Assembly (NCBI GenBank): GCA_033816765.1
Contig: CM066293.1
Location: forward strand, 3,100,001 to 3,164,000
DNA: 64,000 nucleotides
Direction: 5' to 3'
Source: Nothopassalora personata
Lineage: Eukaryota; Ascomycota; Dothideomycetes; Mycosphaerellales; Mycosphaerellaceae
Below are positions 32,419-43,199 of this stretch, piece by piece. How positions within the stretch are numbered: the first letter of the stretch is position 1; each line of letters opens with the position of its first letter. The notes below the pieces were generated by a model. The model did not search any database and was not told the DNA's origin. It saw nothing but the letters and a program-made list of their open reading frames with translations. The translations under genes and the position numbers were made by a program.

Positions 32419-35388
32419 TCAACCAGGCTTGATAGCCGCCTCGCAGTCAGCCATATTCAGCTGCTGCACGAAGTCGGCGTGCTTGTATTGATCCAGTGCC
32501 TTCGTGAAGCCGTCAGGCGTCTCATCTTGATAGGAGTCCACTACTTCCTGTGAAAGGTCCTCATCCGACTGCTCGAGTGGTGAGTCCGCTGGACGGTCGA
32601 TGACGGTGATGTTCTTCGGTGCTGTAACACCCCCAGAATCACCACCCCCAGGAGTCACACTGCGCTCAGCACCTGCTCGCCGTAGTCCTGTCTTGCGGTT
32701 GCGCTCCACTGGAAAGATGTCTTCTCGAGTGATGAGCTCGTCGTCTTGATCTTGCTCAGTCTCAGAGTCACCGTCTTGGGCTGCCATAGGGTCGTTGCCC
32801 TCGATGAATTGAACGTCCTTGGTTCTGAACACTCTATGCGCCTTAGCAACATAGGCACGGTAGATGGTGCGGCTTTCGTATCCAACAAGCTTGCCCTGCA
32901 ACGAGCGGGCGTCAAACTTCTCACCGCGACCGACGTTATGGTCGTACACGAAGGCGCGGCAGCCGTATGCTTTGAGGTGTGACAGGGAAGGCTTCACTGG
33001 TTGAGTGCCCTGCCAAGCGTTGATAACTTCTAGTGGTGACAGGCCCTTGATTGCTGCACTTGGTGTCAAGTTAAGAAGATAGACCGAAGCTTTCACTGCT
33101 TCTGGCCATAGGCTAGGTGGAAGGCCAGCGTCGATGAGCAGCTTACGTGCCATGACACAAACGATGTGGTTGCTGACTTCCGCACCACCATTCTGCTCTG
33201 AAGAATGAGGTGCTGTGACTTGAAGAGCGAAGCCCTCATCGCGTGAGAGCTGCGTGAGTGAGTGTCCTCCATATTCGCCACCCCCATCTATGCGGAAGAT
33301 CACAATTGCTGTGCCATATTGTGTCTTCACATGACGGTGGACCACTCGAATATGCTGCGCAGCACCGTCCTTCTGTGCGGAAGCGAATACTGTGCGTTGT
33401 AGGCTGGCCAGGCAGGTGAATAGCGTGAAGTAACGCTCCTTGCCAATGCCAAGGTTGCGGACCGTGACAACATCCACAGCAACAATATAGTATGGTGTTG
33501 TTGGCCGCACCATCGGAATGCGGTTGTAGACCTTGTGACCCATCCCCTTACGACAGGGGATGCACTCGCGTGGGTGCTTGCTGAGGTCGCTATCACTGTT
33601 GCCAACAATGGTGATGCGCTTGTCGTTGTGAAGCTGCAGCAACTTGCGGCTGTGGATGTGTCCAAGTCGGCGGTGCCACAGGTCTCCTGTAGCAGCTGTC
33701 GATGGCTCGACCTTGGACGAAGTGAGGGCTGTCGCTGAGTCCTTCATCTTCAAGAATGGCAGTCCATTGTGGGTGTAGCAGTGTGCCACCGTACGCGCAG
33801 CAGTCCCCTTTGTGAATAGGATCTGCTCGTCGTTGCGATAATAGACACCCTTGCGGCGAAGAGCCTCTGTCGAAATCAGATTGGCTGCAAGGCCTGGTAC
33901 GTACAACACCTGTGAGAAGCCAGTGATGCCGCATCCATACAGATCCAGTTGGACGATGCCACAAGCTGTAGCAGTGATGGTGCCACTGCCTGTCTTGATA
34001 AGAACAGTGCAGGGCCGGTAGTCCATCATATTGCTCAGCTTGTTTGTCATGTGAGAAGTGCAGCCAGAGTCCACAACCCAGTCGGTGTTGCTCTTCGCTG
34101 CAAGCAGCGCTGAGGTGTCTTGAATGATGTCGTCCTGGCCCACAGTCATATACATGCTGTGAGAGCCGTTGAATGGAGTCATCAAGTCCTCGAAGTTGGT
34201 AGCGCCGTGAGCCGCAAACTGTGCGGTCTCAGTGTGCTGTGCGTCAGTGGTGTTGTTGACTTGCTGACGCTGTTGTTGATTGCCCTGCTGCTTCTTCTTC
34301 CAGGTAGCAGGTGCAAGCTCAGGGTGTAGGTTCCAGCAACCAGCTGGTTGGTGAGTGGTCATGCCACAACCACTGCAGGGGTCGTATTGAGGCTTCTGCT
34401 GTTGGTTGTTGTTGCCACCACCATTCTGATTACCACCACGAGCGCCGTTGCCGTTGCCGCGGCCTCCACGACCTCCTCGTCCGCCGCGTCCGTTACCACG
34501 TGGTGCGCCGCCGCCGCGAGGGGTGTTGCCGTTGCCCTGTGGGTTGGCAGGGTTGGCGTTGTTTTGTTGCTTCACTGCGAGATTGGCTGACTCGGACTGT
34601 TGCGCAGTCGCCTCATCAAGCAGATCACTGATCACCTTGTCGAGTGTGATAGTGGTACTGTCCTCGATCTTTCCAGTAAGCTGCCTCATCTGTTCACGCT
34701 TTGAGGACGCGAATGTTGGGAAGTATGGTGAGATCTGATACAGGAAGCGGAAGAGAGCTTGAGCCTTTGATATGGCTAACTCGGTGTTCTTGAGGTTGGC
34801 CAGCTTCGACTGATATTGCTGGCAGAACTTGTCAAGGTTGGAGCCACCATATGTGTGTGACTCGAAGTCCAGGTACAACGAGTACTCTTCGGACTTGCCA
34901 GTTTGACCGTATGTGGACTTCAGATGGTCCCATAGGTCTTCCGGTTGTTGGTAGGCTTTGCAGTTGTCTGCAATAGACTGACTGCAGTTAGCAATAATGA
35001 GGGCGCGGGCTTGATACTTCTTTGCCTCCCATGCCTCGATACGCTCTTCGAGTTCATAGTCTTCCTCATTCTTGCGCTTCGTGGGCTTCGGCTTGAGGGC
35101 AGTCTTGTCGACAAACCCCCATAGCAGGTCACCTCGCAGGACTGACTGTAACATATCAGCCCATCTCGAGTAGTCGTCCTTGCCTTGAAGTTTGGAGACA
35201 CCAGGGGTGCCGTTGTTGTTACGGCCGACCATGTTGCTAAAGCCGCGAGTTGATACAGCAGGCTTCTTGGTCTTTCGGGTAGCAGCCGACTCGGTCTGCT
35301 GTTGTTGCTGGCTCGGAGTGGCGACAGACTGCTGCGCCAGCGGTATTTCGAGTCCAGTGAGGTCAGTGTTGTTACCGTCAGTATCCAT
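32419..35388 (-). CDS. Copia Gag-PR-IN polyprotein with RT/RNase H deleted
   Basis: 989 residues. Gag (UBN2-like) at about 60-265, an RGG/Gly/Asn-rich stretch at 285-330, and a zinc knuckle CSGCGMTTHQPAGC at 338-351. Protease DSGCTSHM from 440. GAG-pre-integrase and zinc finger (WHRRLGHIH at 571-579, C609 and C612). Integrase core D639, D701, E737. At about 950-958 the frame jumps from the acidic linker after integrase straight to the RNase H end motif (PDGFTKALDQYKHADFV), so RT and nearly all RNase H, roughly 450 residues of a usual 1400-plus, are missing in frame. Gag, protease and integrase could still act on element RNA copied by another RT. This is inference; identical LTRs show recent movement or recent deletion. 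Confidence 0.88.
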   Translation of the reverse strand: MDTDGNNTDLTGLEIPLAQQSVATPSQQQQQTESAATRKTKKPAVSTRGFSNMVGRNNNGTPGVSKLQGKDDYSRWADMLQSVLRGDLLWGFVDKTALKPKPTKRKNEEDYELEERIEAWEAKKYQARALIIANCSQSIADNCKAYQQPEDLWDHLKSTYGQTGKSEEYSLYLDFESHTYGGSNLDKFCQQYQSKLANLKNTELAISKAQALFRFLYQISPYFPTFASSKREQMRQLTGKIEDSTTITLDKVISDLLDEATAQQSESANLAVKQQNNANPANPQGNGNTPRGGGAPRGNGRGGRGGRGGRGNGNGARGGNQNGGGNNNQQQKPQYDPCSGCGMTTHQPAGCWNLHPELAPATWKKKQQGNQQQRQQVNNTTDAQHTETAQFAAHGATNFEDLMTPFNGSHSMYMTVGQDDIIQDTSALLAAKSNTDWVVDSGCTSHMTNKLSNMMDYRPCTVLIKTGSGTITATACGIVQLDLYGCGITGFSQVLYVPGLAANLISTEALRRKGVYYRNDEQILFTKGTAARTVAHCYTHNGLPFLKMKDSATALTSSKVEPSTAATGDLWHRRLGHIHSRKLLQLHNDKRITIVGNSDSDLSKHPRECIPCRKGMGHKVYNRIPMVRPTTPYYIVAVDVVTVRNLGIGKERYFTLFTCLASLQRTVFASAQKDGAAQHIRVVHRHVKTQYGTAIVIFRIDGGGEYGGHSLTQLSRDEGFALQVTAPHSSEQNGGAEVSNHIVCVMARKLLIDAGLPPSLWPEAVKASVYLLNLTPSAAIKGLSPLEVINAWQGTQPVKPSLSHLKAYGCRAFVYDHNVGRGEKFDARSLQGKLVGYESRTIYRAYVAKAHRVFRTKDVQFIEGNDPMAAQDGDSETEQDQDDELITREDIFPVERNRKTGLRRAGAERSVTPGGGDSGGVTAPKNITVIDRPADSPLEQSDEDLSQEVVDSYQDETPDGFTKALDQYKHADFVQQLNMADCEAAIKPG

Positions 35389-35602
35389 ACACTGCAGAGC
35401 ACCAACTAGGTGTCACTGCGATACTTGCCGCGTTGCCCACTGGGTCGCGACTTTGTCGTTTGCTATTTGCTGCAGTCGCGTTTTGTCGCAATCACCAACC
35501 AGGCGTTGTCGACATACACGCGATCAGCAGGATCACATACACACTATCAAGTGTCTTTCGGAGGTATGCGCGCAGTTGATAAGCGCGAGGGCGTCATAAC
35601 CA
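35389..35602 (-). promoter_or_regulatory. Leader and primer-binding site of the copia element
   Basis: On the minus strand TGGTTATGACGCCC follows the LTR directly. The TGG start fits pairing with a tRNA CCA end. The rest of the 214-bp leader holds no gene. Confidence 0.6.
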
Positions 35603-35740
35603 GATAATGTGAGTAGATTGATGTATTGAGAAGGATCTACGAGAATGCGAAGAACAGCTAGCTATAAGAAAGTGCAAGAAAGCGCGCTAGTGGCTTGGCA
35701 TCCAAAGAACTGCTGGGACACAGCCAGCCAGCATCAAGTC
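35603..35740 (-). repeat. 5' LTR of the copia element (138 bp)
   Basis: Identical to the 3' LTR. Minus-strand ends are GACTTGATG...ACATTATC. Followed by the TSD TATAA at 35741-35745. Confidence 0.85.
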
Positions 35741-38330
35741 TATAACTACCCTCTTTAGATAATTAGTAGTAATAATAGAAAACGCTAGCCCTCGCTTTCT
35801 ACCTCTAGGAGGTGCTAAGAATCCGTTCTTTAATAGCACTAATGCTACTAAGTTCTAGGAGCGGTTTAGCGACCTAATAGACTAGTATCCGCCTCGGGCA
35901 TCTATTAAGAAGGATAATTTCTAGGGTAGGTTTAAGCGCAATTGCGAAACTACTATCTAGCGCGTAGTTATAAGACTGCCTAGGTAGCTTACTAATAAGG
36001 TACGTTTTAGGAGGGCGCTCTTATTAGAGTTCTTAAGGTTTAACGCCTACTCGATATTAGGGAGTCGGGAATATCTTAAGGAGATTGTTAGGGCGTAGTA
36101 AGGTAAGAGGCCTAAAGAATAAGATATAAAAGAATTTATCCGCCTATTTGTATCCTTAAGTGACCTGATTAAACCTAAGGATCTAGATAATAGCTCCCGG
36201 AGTCGCCTCCTCCTTTAGGGATTGCTAGAGGTAGTCGCGAAAGCGGTCTATAAGGCTTACGGGCTTTACCTAAAGCAACCTAAGAAGTTTAGGGACTTTT
36301 AGAGGATCCTCGATAAAGCTACTAGTATCGTAGATAGTAAGGAGGGATAGAAAGCTATATATATAGATTTCCCTCTTACTTTACCTTAGCTATACCGCTT
36401 AGTCGTAAAGTAAATACCGCGCCTTAAGCCTAAGATTAACACGCTTAAGAAGGCTACCTCTAGGACTATTATTAATAATAACCTAATCTAGAAGGTAGCT
36501 AAAATAAGTATACGTATATACTAGCGCGGTCGCGTCGCGAACGCGGGTACCTTCTACCCGAGTAAGAATTAACGCTCTATATAACCGGAGAGGCACGACC
36601 TAGATACTAAACTATAGGTTCATTTAATATAGCGTCCCCTATCCTAGAATCGCGAATAGTCTAAAGCGATAGATAGTTGTTACTACAACTATAGTAGTTC
36701 GAAGCACTAGGCTAGTAATTATAGGGAGATAAGGTCCTTAATATCCTAGGGCTACGTATACCTCGCCCCGAATAACTAGTAGTATCTGGGGAAAGAAGGC
36801 GATCCGCGTCCTACTAAGTTCAACTTTCGGAGGGACTATAGTAAACCGAAACTGCTCTATATACTCCCTCTACTCGGAGAACATTACAGGCCGATCAAGT
36901 TTAATAACTAGTATAAAATTCCCGTACTACGTAAGTAATAGATAGGTAGGGACTACACTAGGGTAATAAAGGTTACGCCTCCTAATTATTCTAAGCCCCC
37001 GCCTAACTTTAGGTATTTAATGGAGTATAGCCCTTAGGACGTACGATCTAGCTAAACGGAGAAGGCTACTAGGATATATTAGGTCTTATTCGGAGAAAGT
37101 AAAGCGGAGTAGGCGATTGACTTAGGCGAGCTTAACGAGGTATCTACCTATCCTATATAGTCTAATAAAGTAAAAGGGAAGGTACCTATAGGCATTCTAA
37201 AAAATCCGCACCCGAGGACCCGGTCCTTAGCCTAGGATCTACGAGCCCGAGCTAAGGCTACTAAGAAAGTTCGCCTTTAATTAGAATAGGAGATCCGGTA
37301 AGCTAAGATTAACTAGTAGGAGGTTAAAATAATTAACGAAGTTAGTACTTAAATAAGCGAAACCTAATTATTAGCTAAATCCGGGGTAACCCTAGGAAGG
37401 GGAAATAATGCCTAAGTAAATAAACTAGGGAACGATGCTAATAAAGGACTACCTAAGGATATGCCTATTAGTCTCGTAAACGCCCCCTTCGTATAGAGGA
37501 AGCGTATATAGAATGCTAAGACTATAAGGATTAATAACTACGTCCGACAATATAGTTTAGCTAGTAATAGCCCGGTTATAAAGGAAGAGGGTATTATCTA
37601 TTAGATTAATTAGATCCTCTAGGTAACGTTTCCTAATGTAAACGCCTAAGATTAGTTTCGATATAGTCGCTAGTTCGAGGCTACTCTCTTCGGTCGCGTT
37701 ACTAACACCCCCGCTCTTTAGGAGAAGCTCGCTATAGTACGACGCCTTATGGGAAAGGACCCTAAGGTTCGCACTAGATAAGTAGTTACCTATAAAGATA
37801 AACCTAAGTATAATAAGGAGGTCTTCCGCGAAGATAGTTAGGCCTAGTATGTCGGAGTATATTTAACTATGCTTTACTCTAAAGGTACGGTCCCTACTAC
37901 TAAGCTATACAAGGACGTTAAGAAAATCGGGCTCTCTAGTGTCCTTAATAACTTTACTATAGTCCCTAGTTCTTAGGTAGTAGCGGAGTTTAGGATAACT
38001 AAGAACTAGATTAGGTGCCTAATTAATAAGGGTTCCGAAGTAAATATTATCGGCTAGAGGAACGCTTATAGGTTTAGGTTACTAGTAATGTCGAGTGCTT
38101 AGCTTACCTTTCGAGGTGCTAGAGGGCGGGCCTAGTTTAAAGGTATTATAGGCAATTTAGATGTTTAGGTATTTAGGGTTTACTACTAGGTAGACATGTT
38201 TATCTCCTCGGATCTAAACTTACTAACAATCCTAAGACGTCCGTAGGCCCGTAAGGTACGGCTTACTGCCCGTAACTACGATAATAGTTTATAGGAGGGG
38301 ACTATTACTAGCCGTAAAGGTAAAAGTGTT
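35741..38330 (+). pseudogene. gag-protease of element D, RIP-dead
   Basis: Continuation of the D Gag frame through many TAG/TAA codons. A stretch reading LINKGSEVNIIG near 38022-38060 matches the aspartic-protease DSGAEVNLI type. No intact frame remains. Gag identity is inferred from position before the protease and from overall basic composition. Confidence 0.6.
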
Positions 38331-38504
38331 ATGTTTACTACCCTAGTTAGCTCGGATAGGTATAAGACCCTTTAAGAACTATTAAAAGCATCGGGAAATG
38401 GAAGGGTAGGTTAAGTTACGGCGCTCAACCTACCGACTTACTAAAGCCGGATTTAATAAAATCGGTAAGGTTCTCGTACTATCTTAGAGAAACCTCGGAC
38501 TTTA

Positions 38505-38530
38505 ATTTACCGGTCCCGGGACCGGTAAAT
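38505..38530. repeat. 26-bp perfect palindrome, copy 1 (gag-PR / pol boundary)
   Basis: Half-site ATTTACCGGTCCC followed by its exact mirror complement. Located between the protease block and the start of pol in element D. An identical copy is at 42774-42799, and decayed copies are in the D LTRs at about 24473-24496 and 47111-47134. It contains no CpA or TpG, so RIP cannot alter it. Confidence 0.85.
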
Positions 38531-38599
38531 AGCTATAGTAAGGAAAACGGATACGACTACGATACGACGCATCTATAGGAACCCGGTAAGGCTCTAACG

Positions 38600-41500
38600 C
38601 CTAGCAACCATTTAGCTTACTTATTAGGATTACTTAGGACTACTAGAGTAAAGGAACGAGTTGTAGAAATTGGAATAGGCGCGTTTAAGGGAGATTCTAT
38701 TACTAACGTTTATTTAGTTTAAGGGGATTAGCCCTCCGAGATCCTAAGGTAATCTACATTAAATGCTTAGGCACGGAAGTAATAAGTAGGCTAACATATA
38801 GCTAACATTAGGATGCCGTAGGTCTTTACGATATATAAGCGTAAGGGGGATAAGAAGAAGCTAGTAGACGCGAGCGTTTACGAGCGCCTAGAATTACGAG
38901 TTAAGGGAGATATAGAATAGAAGCGTAGGGCGCTATACCTAGAGTCTAAGATGCCTAAAGGATAAGGTCCGTTTAATAGGAAGTACTTAACTAAGAAATT
39001 CTTAAGTATTAAGCGAGGTAGCCGGATTACTCTAGAACGGCTTACCTTAATTAAGGTTAGCATTAAGCTATTACTAATAGTAGGGCCTTATTCGATAAGA
39101 TGCTCTATAACCGGGAGGCAGTCCTCGCTTAGGATTTTAGTTACATAAGGTAAATTAGGTACGACGTTATACTACCTTAGAAGATTAACACGGTCCCTTA
39201 TAGGCTATAGTAGGCACGCCCTATCCGGTTGCACCTAAGTCTTAGGGCAATTATTAAGCGTATAATTAGAGCCCGGATTAAGAACAACATCCTAGAATAC
39301 TTATAAGGGGTATATTCTAATAGCTAGTTTCTAGTCGTAAAGAAGGTTAATGCCTCTAGAAGCGATATACTATATCGGTTAATTAATTTAGCTATGCTCC
39401 TAAATAAGGTTACTATACGCGATACTAACATTCTACCGGACACGGATAGCTTCTTAGAGGATTTTACCGGGTACCGAGTCGCTTTACTTATAGACCTGTT
39501 TTTAGGTTATAATTAGATCACTTTAGATAAGTCCTACCGGGACTTAATAGCCTTTATAACCCCTCTTAGCCTAGTACGTAACACGACTCTACCTTAAGGA
39601 GCTACTAATTTAGTTACTTAGTTTGTACTTACGGTAATAAAGATTCTACTTAATTATATCTCGTATCGACCGAAGCCGTTTCTCGATAACATCGGTATTA
39701 AGGGACTAACTAAGGACTATAGGAATGTAGAAGTAGAGCCTAGGTTAAGGAAATAGGTCGTTAAGTATATTATTTCCCTAGATCTAGTTCTTACTAACCT
39801 AGAGAGAGCTAGTGCGGTGGTTACTAGAGACAAATCCTAATAGTTTGTTACGGTTCGGATGAAGGACGGTGCAGGACGTGGCATGGGGAGGAAGAATCAG
39901 AAGACACGAACCAATCGCTAGGATGAGAAAGGGACCCCACGTCCGGGTCACGTGCACGACCGCGCGCTTAGTGCATGGTCGAACACGACCGCAGAAGTAG
40001 CGTATGGACGTACACGACCACACGACCAGACGACCGGTCGAGTGGACAGACGGACATCTAACACCGGATGGCATACGAACCTCCTTTGTATTTAGGAACG
40101 CTAGAAACCCTTATGGTTCTGATGCGTTCAACTCATGTTACTATCTCACTGATTGGAATACAACTCTTATTCCTATCATTCATCTTCGCTCAGCTTGCTT
40201 CAGCCTCTCCAAAGAATAATACCGCCACGTGACTTGACTTATCTCTCTTTTGAGACTAGCCCTGGAACGAGACAATAACATAGTTATACGAAAAGCTTAA
40301 GATTGTTAGGTACGTTACTAGCCCGGATAGTCGCTATCCTAACCTAAAGGTTGTAGCTAAGATCCTAGATTAGCCTACGCCTACCTATATTAAGGAGGTC
40401 CGCACCTATGTAGGGCTATATATATACTTCCGGATATAGATCCCCTAGTTTGTTATTATCGCTCGACTAATGTATAAGCTACTAAAGAAGGACGCCGAGT
40501 TCACCTAGATAGAAAATAAGTAGTTCTCGAAAGAAGAGGTTACTAGATATCTTATATAGGCTCTAGCCTTAGTTACCCTCTACTACTTACCTAGTGCTAG
40601 GTCTATCTTTATCTTAGTTAATGCTAGCGGCACTAGATAGGGATGTATCGTTTCTTAAAAGTTAATAGATAGTACTCGACGGCGTTACCCGGTGCGGTAT
40701 AAGAGTAGAATCTAGAATGCGTTAGAGTCTAGATATAATACTAGTAAGCGGGAATGTCTTAGGGTCCTTAAGGGGCTTAAAAAGATCTAGAGATATATTA
40801 CTAGCGTTAATTTTGTCCTTAAGGTTAATGCTAAGACACTTATATAGTAGCTTAACCGGCCGGCTTCGGATCTACCGAACTCGGTAATAGTCCGGTAGGT
40901 CGCATAGATTAGGTTATTTACGTTCGAGGTAAAGCACGTTACGGGGACTAGATATACTAGCCTAGATGCCCTATCTCGTAGGCCCTCTACACCTTAGGAA
41001 CCTAGGGAAGCTAACGAAGACGAAGTCGACTAGATAATTAATAATAAGCTATTCGGGTACCCGGAGCCGGTCGATACCTATCTAGTTAAAATCTAGAAAA
41101 CACGACATCTCGGGGACTAATATTCTAAGGGCTCTTAGTAGCTTACTTAGGTTATAGAAACTAGGACCCGGCCCGATAGTGTTACCCGTACTAAGTACCG
41201 GCGGCTAGTAAAGAAGAGCGTTAATTTCTTTATCCGGGACTAATTACTATTCTTCTAGAAGCGCCGAGGAGTACCGTTACAACTTATAATTAACGATAAT
41301 AAGGCTTAGAAGGAGATCGTTATAGAATGCTATAAGAGACACGGTTACCGTAGCGCTAAGATCGTATATAACCTTATTTCCGATCGGTATTACTAGGACG
41401 GATGCTTCGCCAATGTCTCTACGTAGGTTCGAACTTATACTTCCTATAGGTTTCGCGAAGGTAACTAGCGCGCTAGTAAGCTTTACTTATCGAGCCCTTA

Positions 41501-42630
41501 GGTTATTAGTAAGAAGTAGTACTCGGACCCCGTCTAGGTACATAAAAATGGATACCTCCTAGTTACGCGCGAAGTACTTAGTAACTAGATCGAGGCTAGA
41601 GTAACGAGGGTACCTCCTAGCTCTAAAACGGTTACTAAGTTTCTATACGAGGATGTCTTCTATAGGCACGGCTACTATACTAAAATTGTGCTTAATAACG
41701 CTACGGTTTATACGGCTAAGGTTAAGCGGTTACTCGTAGGACTTAGTGTTCGAAGGATCCGAATATTACCGTACTATCCGTAATCTAATACTCCGGTTGA
41801 GGTTAGATACCGACCGATTCTTATAGCGTTAGTAAAGCTTATAAGGAACATATACCGCGGATAGGAACAATAGGTACCCGCTATGTTATAGGCTAATAGG
41901 ACTACGACCTATCGTACTACTAGAATAACGCTAGCTTAGGTCCTATATAGCTATCGTACGATTCTACTAATTAAGGTTTAGTACCCGACGTAGGCTAATT
42001 ATTAATAGGGATCGGTTAGGACGACTAAGGACCTCCTTACTATACGTGCGCGTTAACTCTAGGCTCGAGACCTTAGTTTAGAAGAGCTACATACTCGAAG
42101 GAAGCGACTAAGAGAACTTAGTAAGGACTACTTTAATTCTTACCGGAATGTTAACTTTATTAGTTTCTAGAAGGGCGACCTTATTATTAAGTTTAATAAG
42201 CTATATAAGGATAACTTCTTACGTAAGATCGGTTACCGATAGTAAGGTCTATATCGGGTATCTAGTGTCTCTAGGGAGTTTAGTACCTATATTCTTAAGG
42301 AACTTAATAGTACGCTAATAAAGGGTGTTTAGGCACGAGAAAACCTTAAGCTAGTTCTAGAGCTTCGCCCGGATAACATAGAAGTACTAGGCCTAGATAA
42401 TAGGATTAATCTCGTAATAAGGGAGGGAGAAGTCGCTAATAGCGTCGCTAATAGCGAAGATAGTAGTAATTCAAACGAGATTGAGTCTATCGCCGACGAA
42501 GACGTGCTACCTATAGGAGTTAACGAAAGGGGATCGGATCCTAAACCGGAATCTAAGAAGCTATAGGTTAGGCCTTATAACCTTTCTATAGCCGAAATTT
42601 TACAGTTTAGTAGGATCGAGGCTAAGAACT
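38600..42630 (+). pseudogene. pol of element D, RIP-dead (RT-RNase H-integrase)
   Basis: RT is readable from about 39270: NSWFLVVKK near 39320-39350, LLIDLFLGYN near 39485-39515, then GATN and FLDNIGIKG near 39675-39710, where FLDDIG is expected (RIP of GAC to AAC). It is cut by a solo LTR at 39846-40280 and resumes at 40286 with RNase H-like and integrase segments (about 41250-42100). The integrase C terminus is near 42170-42340, followed by an acidic tail to about 42630. It belongs to a different gypsy lineage from A, B and C, and no chromodomain is visible. Confidence 0.72.
39846..40280 (+). mobile_element. Solo LTR with TSD TAGTT, not RIP-mutated
   Basis: 435 bp, TGTTACGG...TAACA, flanked by TAGTT at 39841-39845 and 40281-40285. 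From about 40078 the sequence nearly matches the R-U5 part of the gypsy A LTR, but its first 230 bp (U3) are unrelated to that LTR. It is thus a sister family with an exchanged U3. It interrupts D pol. The short open frames here are not genes. Confidence 0.88.
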
Positions 42631-43199
42631 AATTAGTTAGTAATAGCGTACGGAGTTTACTTCCCTTAGGCATGTATTACGTATGCCCTTTAGTTTATTA
42701 AGCTAATTCGGTTATCTAGACTTTACTTTATAAGGTGTTCTTACCTTAGTTAGACCTTAGTTAGTAGAATTACATTTACCGGTCCCGGGACCGGTAAATT
42801 AGATTACGTAATAGCGTAGTATGCCCCTACCGAATGCTTACCTAGGTAGTTACTAGTACTAGTTTTCGGTTACATATAAGGTTATCGGACCTTTAGTATA
42901 ACCTTAATAGTACTACTCTTACTACTTATAAGACCGGTCTCGGCGCTACTACCTTATAACGGTTATAGGGATATACGCTAAGAGGCATACTTAAGCGTAG
43001 CTCTCTACCTACTACTTCCTCTCTTTTTCTTTAAACACTAGTATATCCTTACCGATAACGAACTACTAACACATCTATCTACTACTACTATATACATTAG
43101 ACGGTTCTTTAGCCTCTCTCTCTTTACGACCTTAACCTTCTTTAAAGCTCCTACTCCGATACTAAGCTTTTAAAACTTACTAATACTCTAGAGTAGTAC
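42631..43199. other. Spacer between pol and the extra ORF of element D
   Basis: Contains the palindrome at 42774-42799 and a pyrimidine-rich stretch (CTACTTCCTCTCTTTTTC, about 43010-43032) such as precedes many fungal transcription starts. No coding frame is seen. Confidence 0.4.
42774..42799. repeat. 26-bp perfect palindrome, copy 2 (pol / extra ORF boundary)
   Basis: Identical to 38505-38530 (half-site ATTTACCGGTCCC). It lies in the spacer after integrase and before the extra ORF. Confidence 0.85.

Larger units (their letters stand above)
31999..35740 (-). mobile_element. Ty1/copia element lacking reverse transcriptase (3742 bp)
   Basis: Two identical 138-bp LTRs (31999-32136 and 35603-35740) and a 5-bp TSD TATAA (31994-31998 and 35741-35745). 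It is not RIP-mutated. On the minus strand the 5' LTR is followed at once by TGGTTATGACGC, a tRNA-type primer-binding site, which supports the LTR border. The LTR ends are GA...TC instead of TG...CA. The single ORF has Gag, protease and integrase but no RT. It would depend on RT supplied in trans. Confidence 0.88.

Noticed and set aside
38878..39063. 61-codon minus-strand ORF
   Set aside because: Antisense shadow of the RIP-dead pol of element D.
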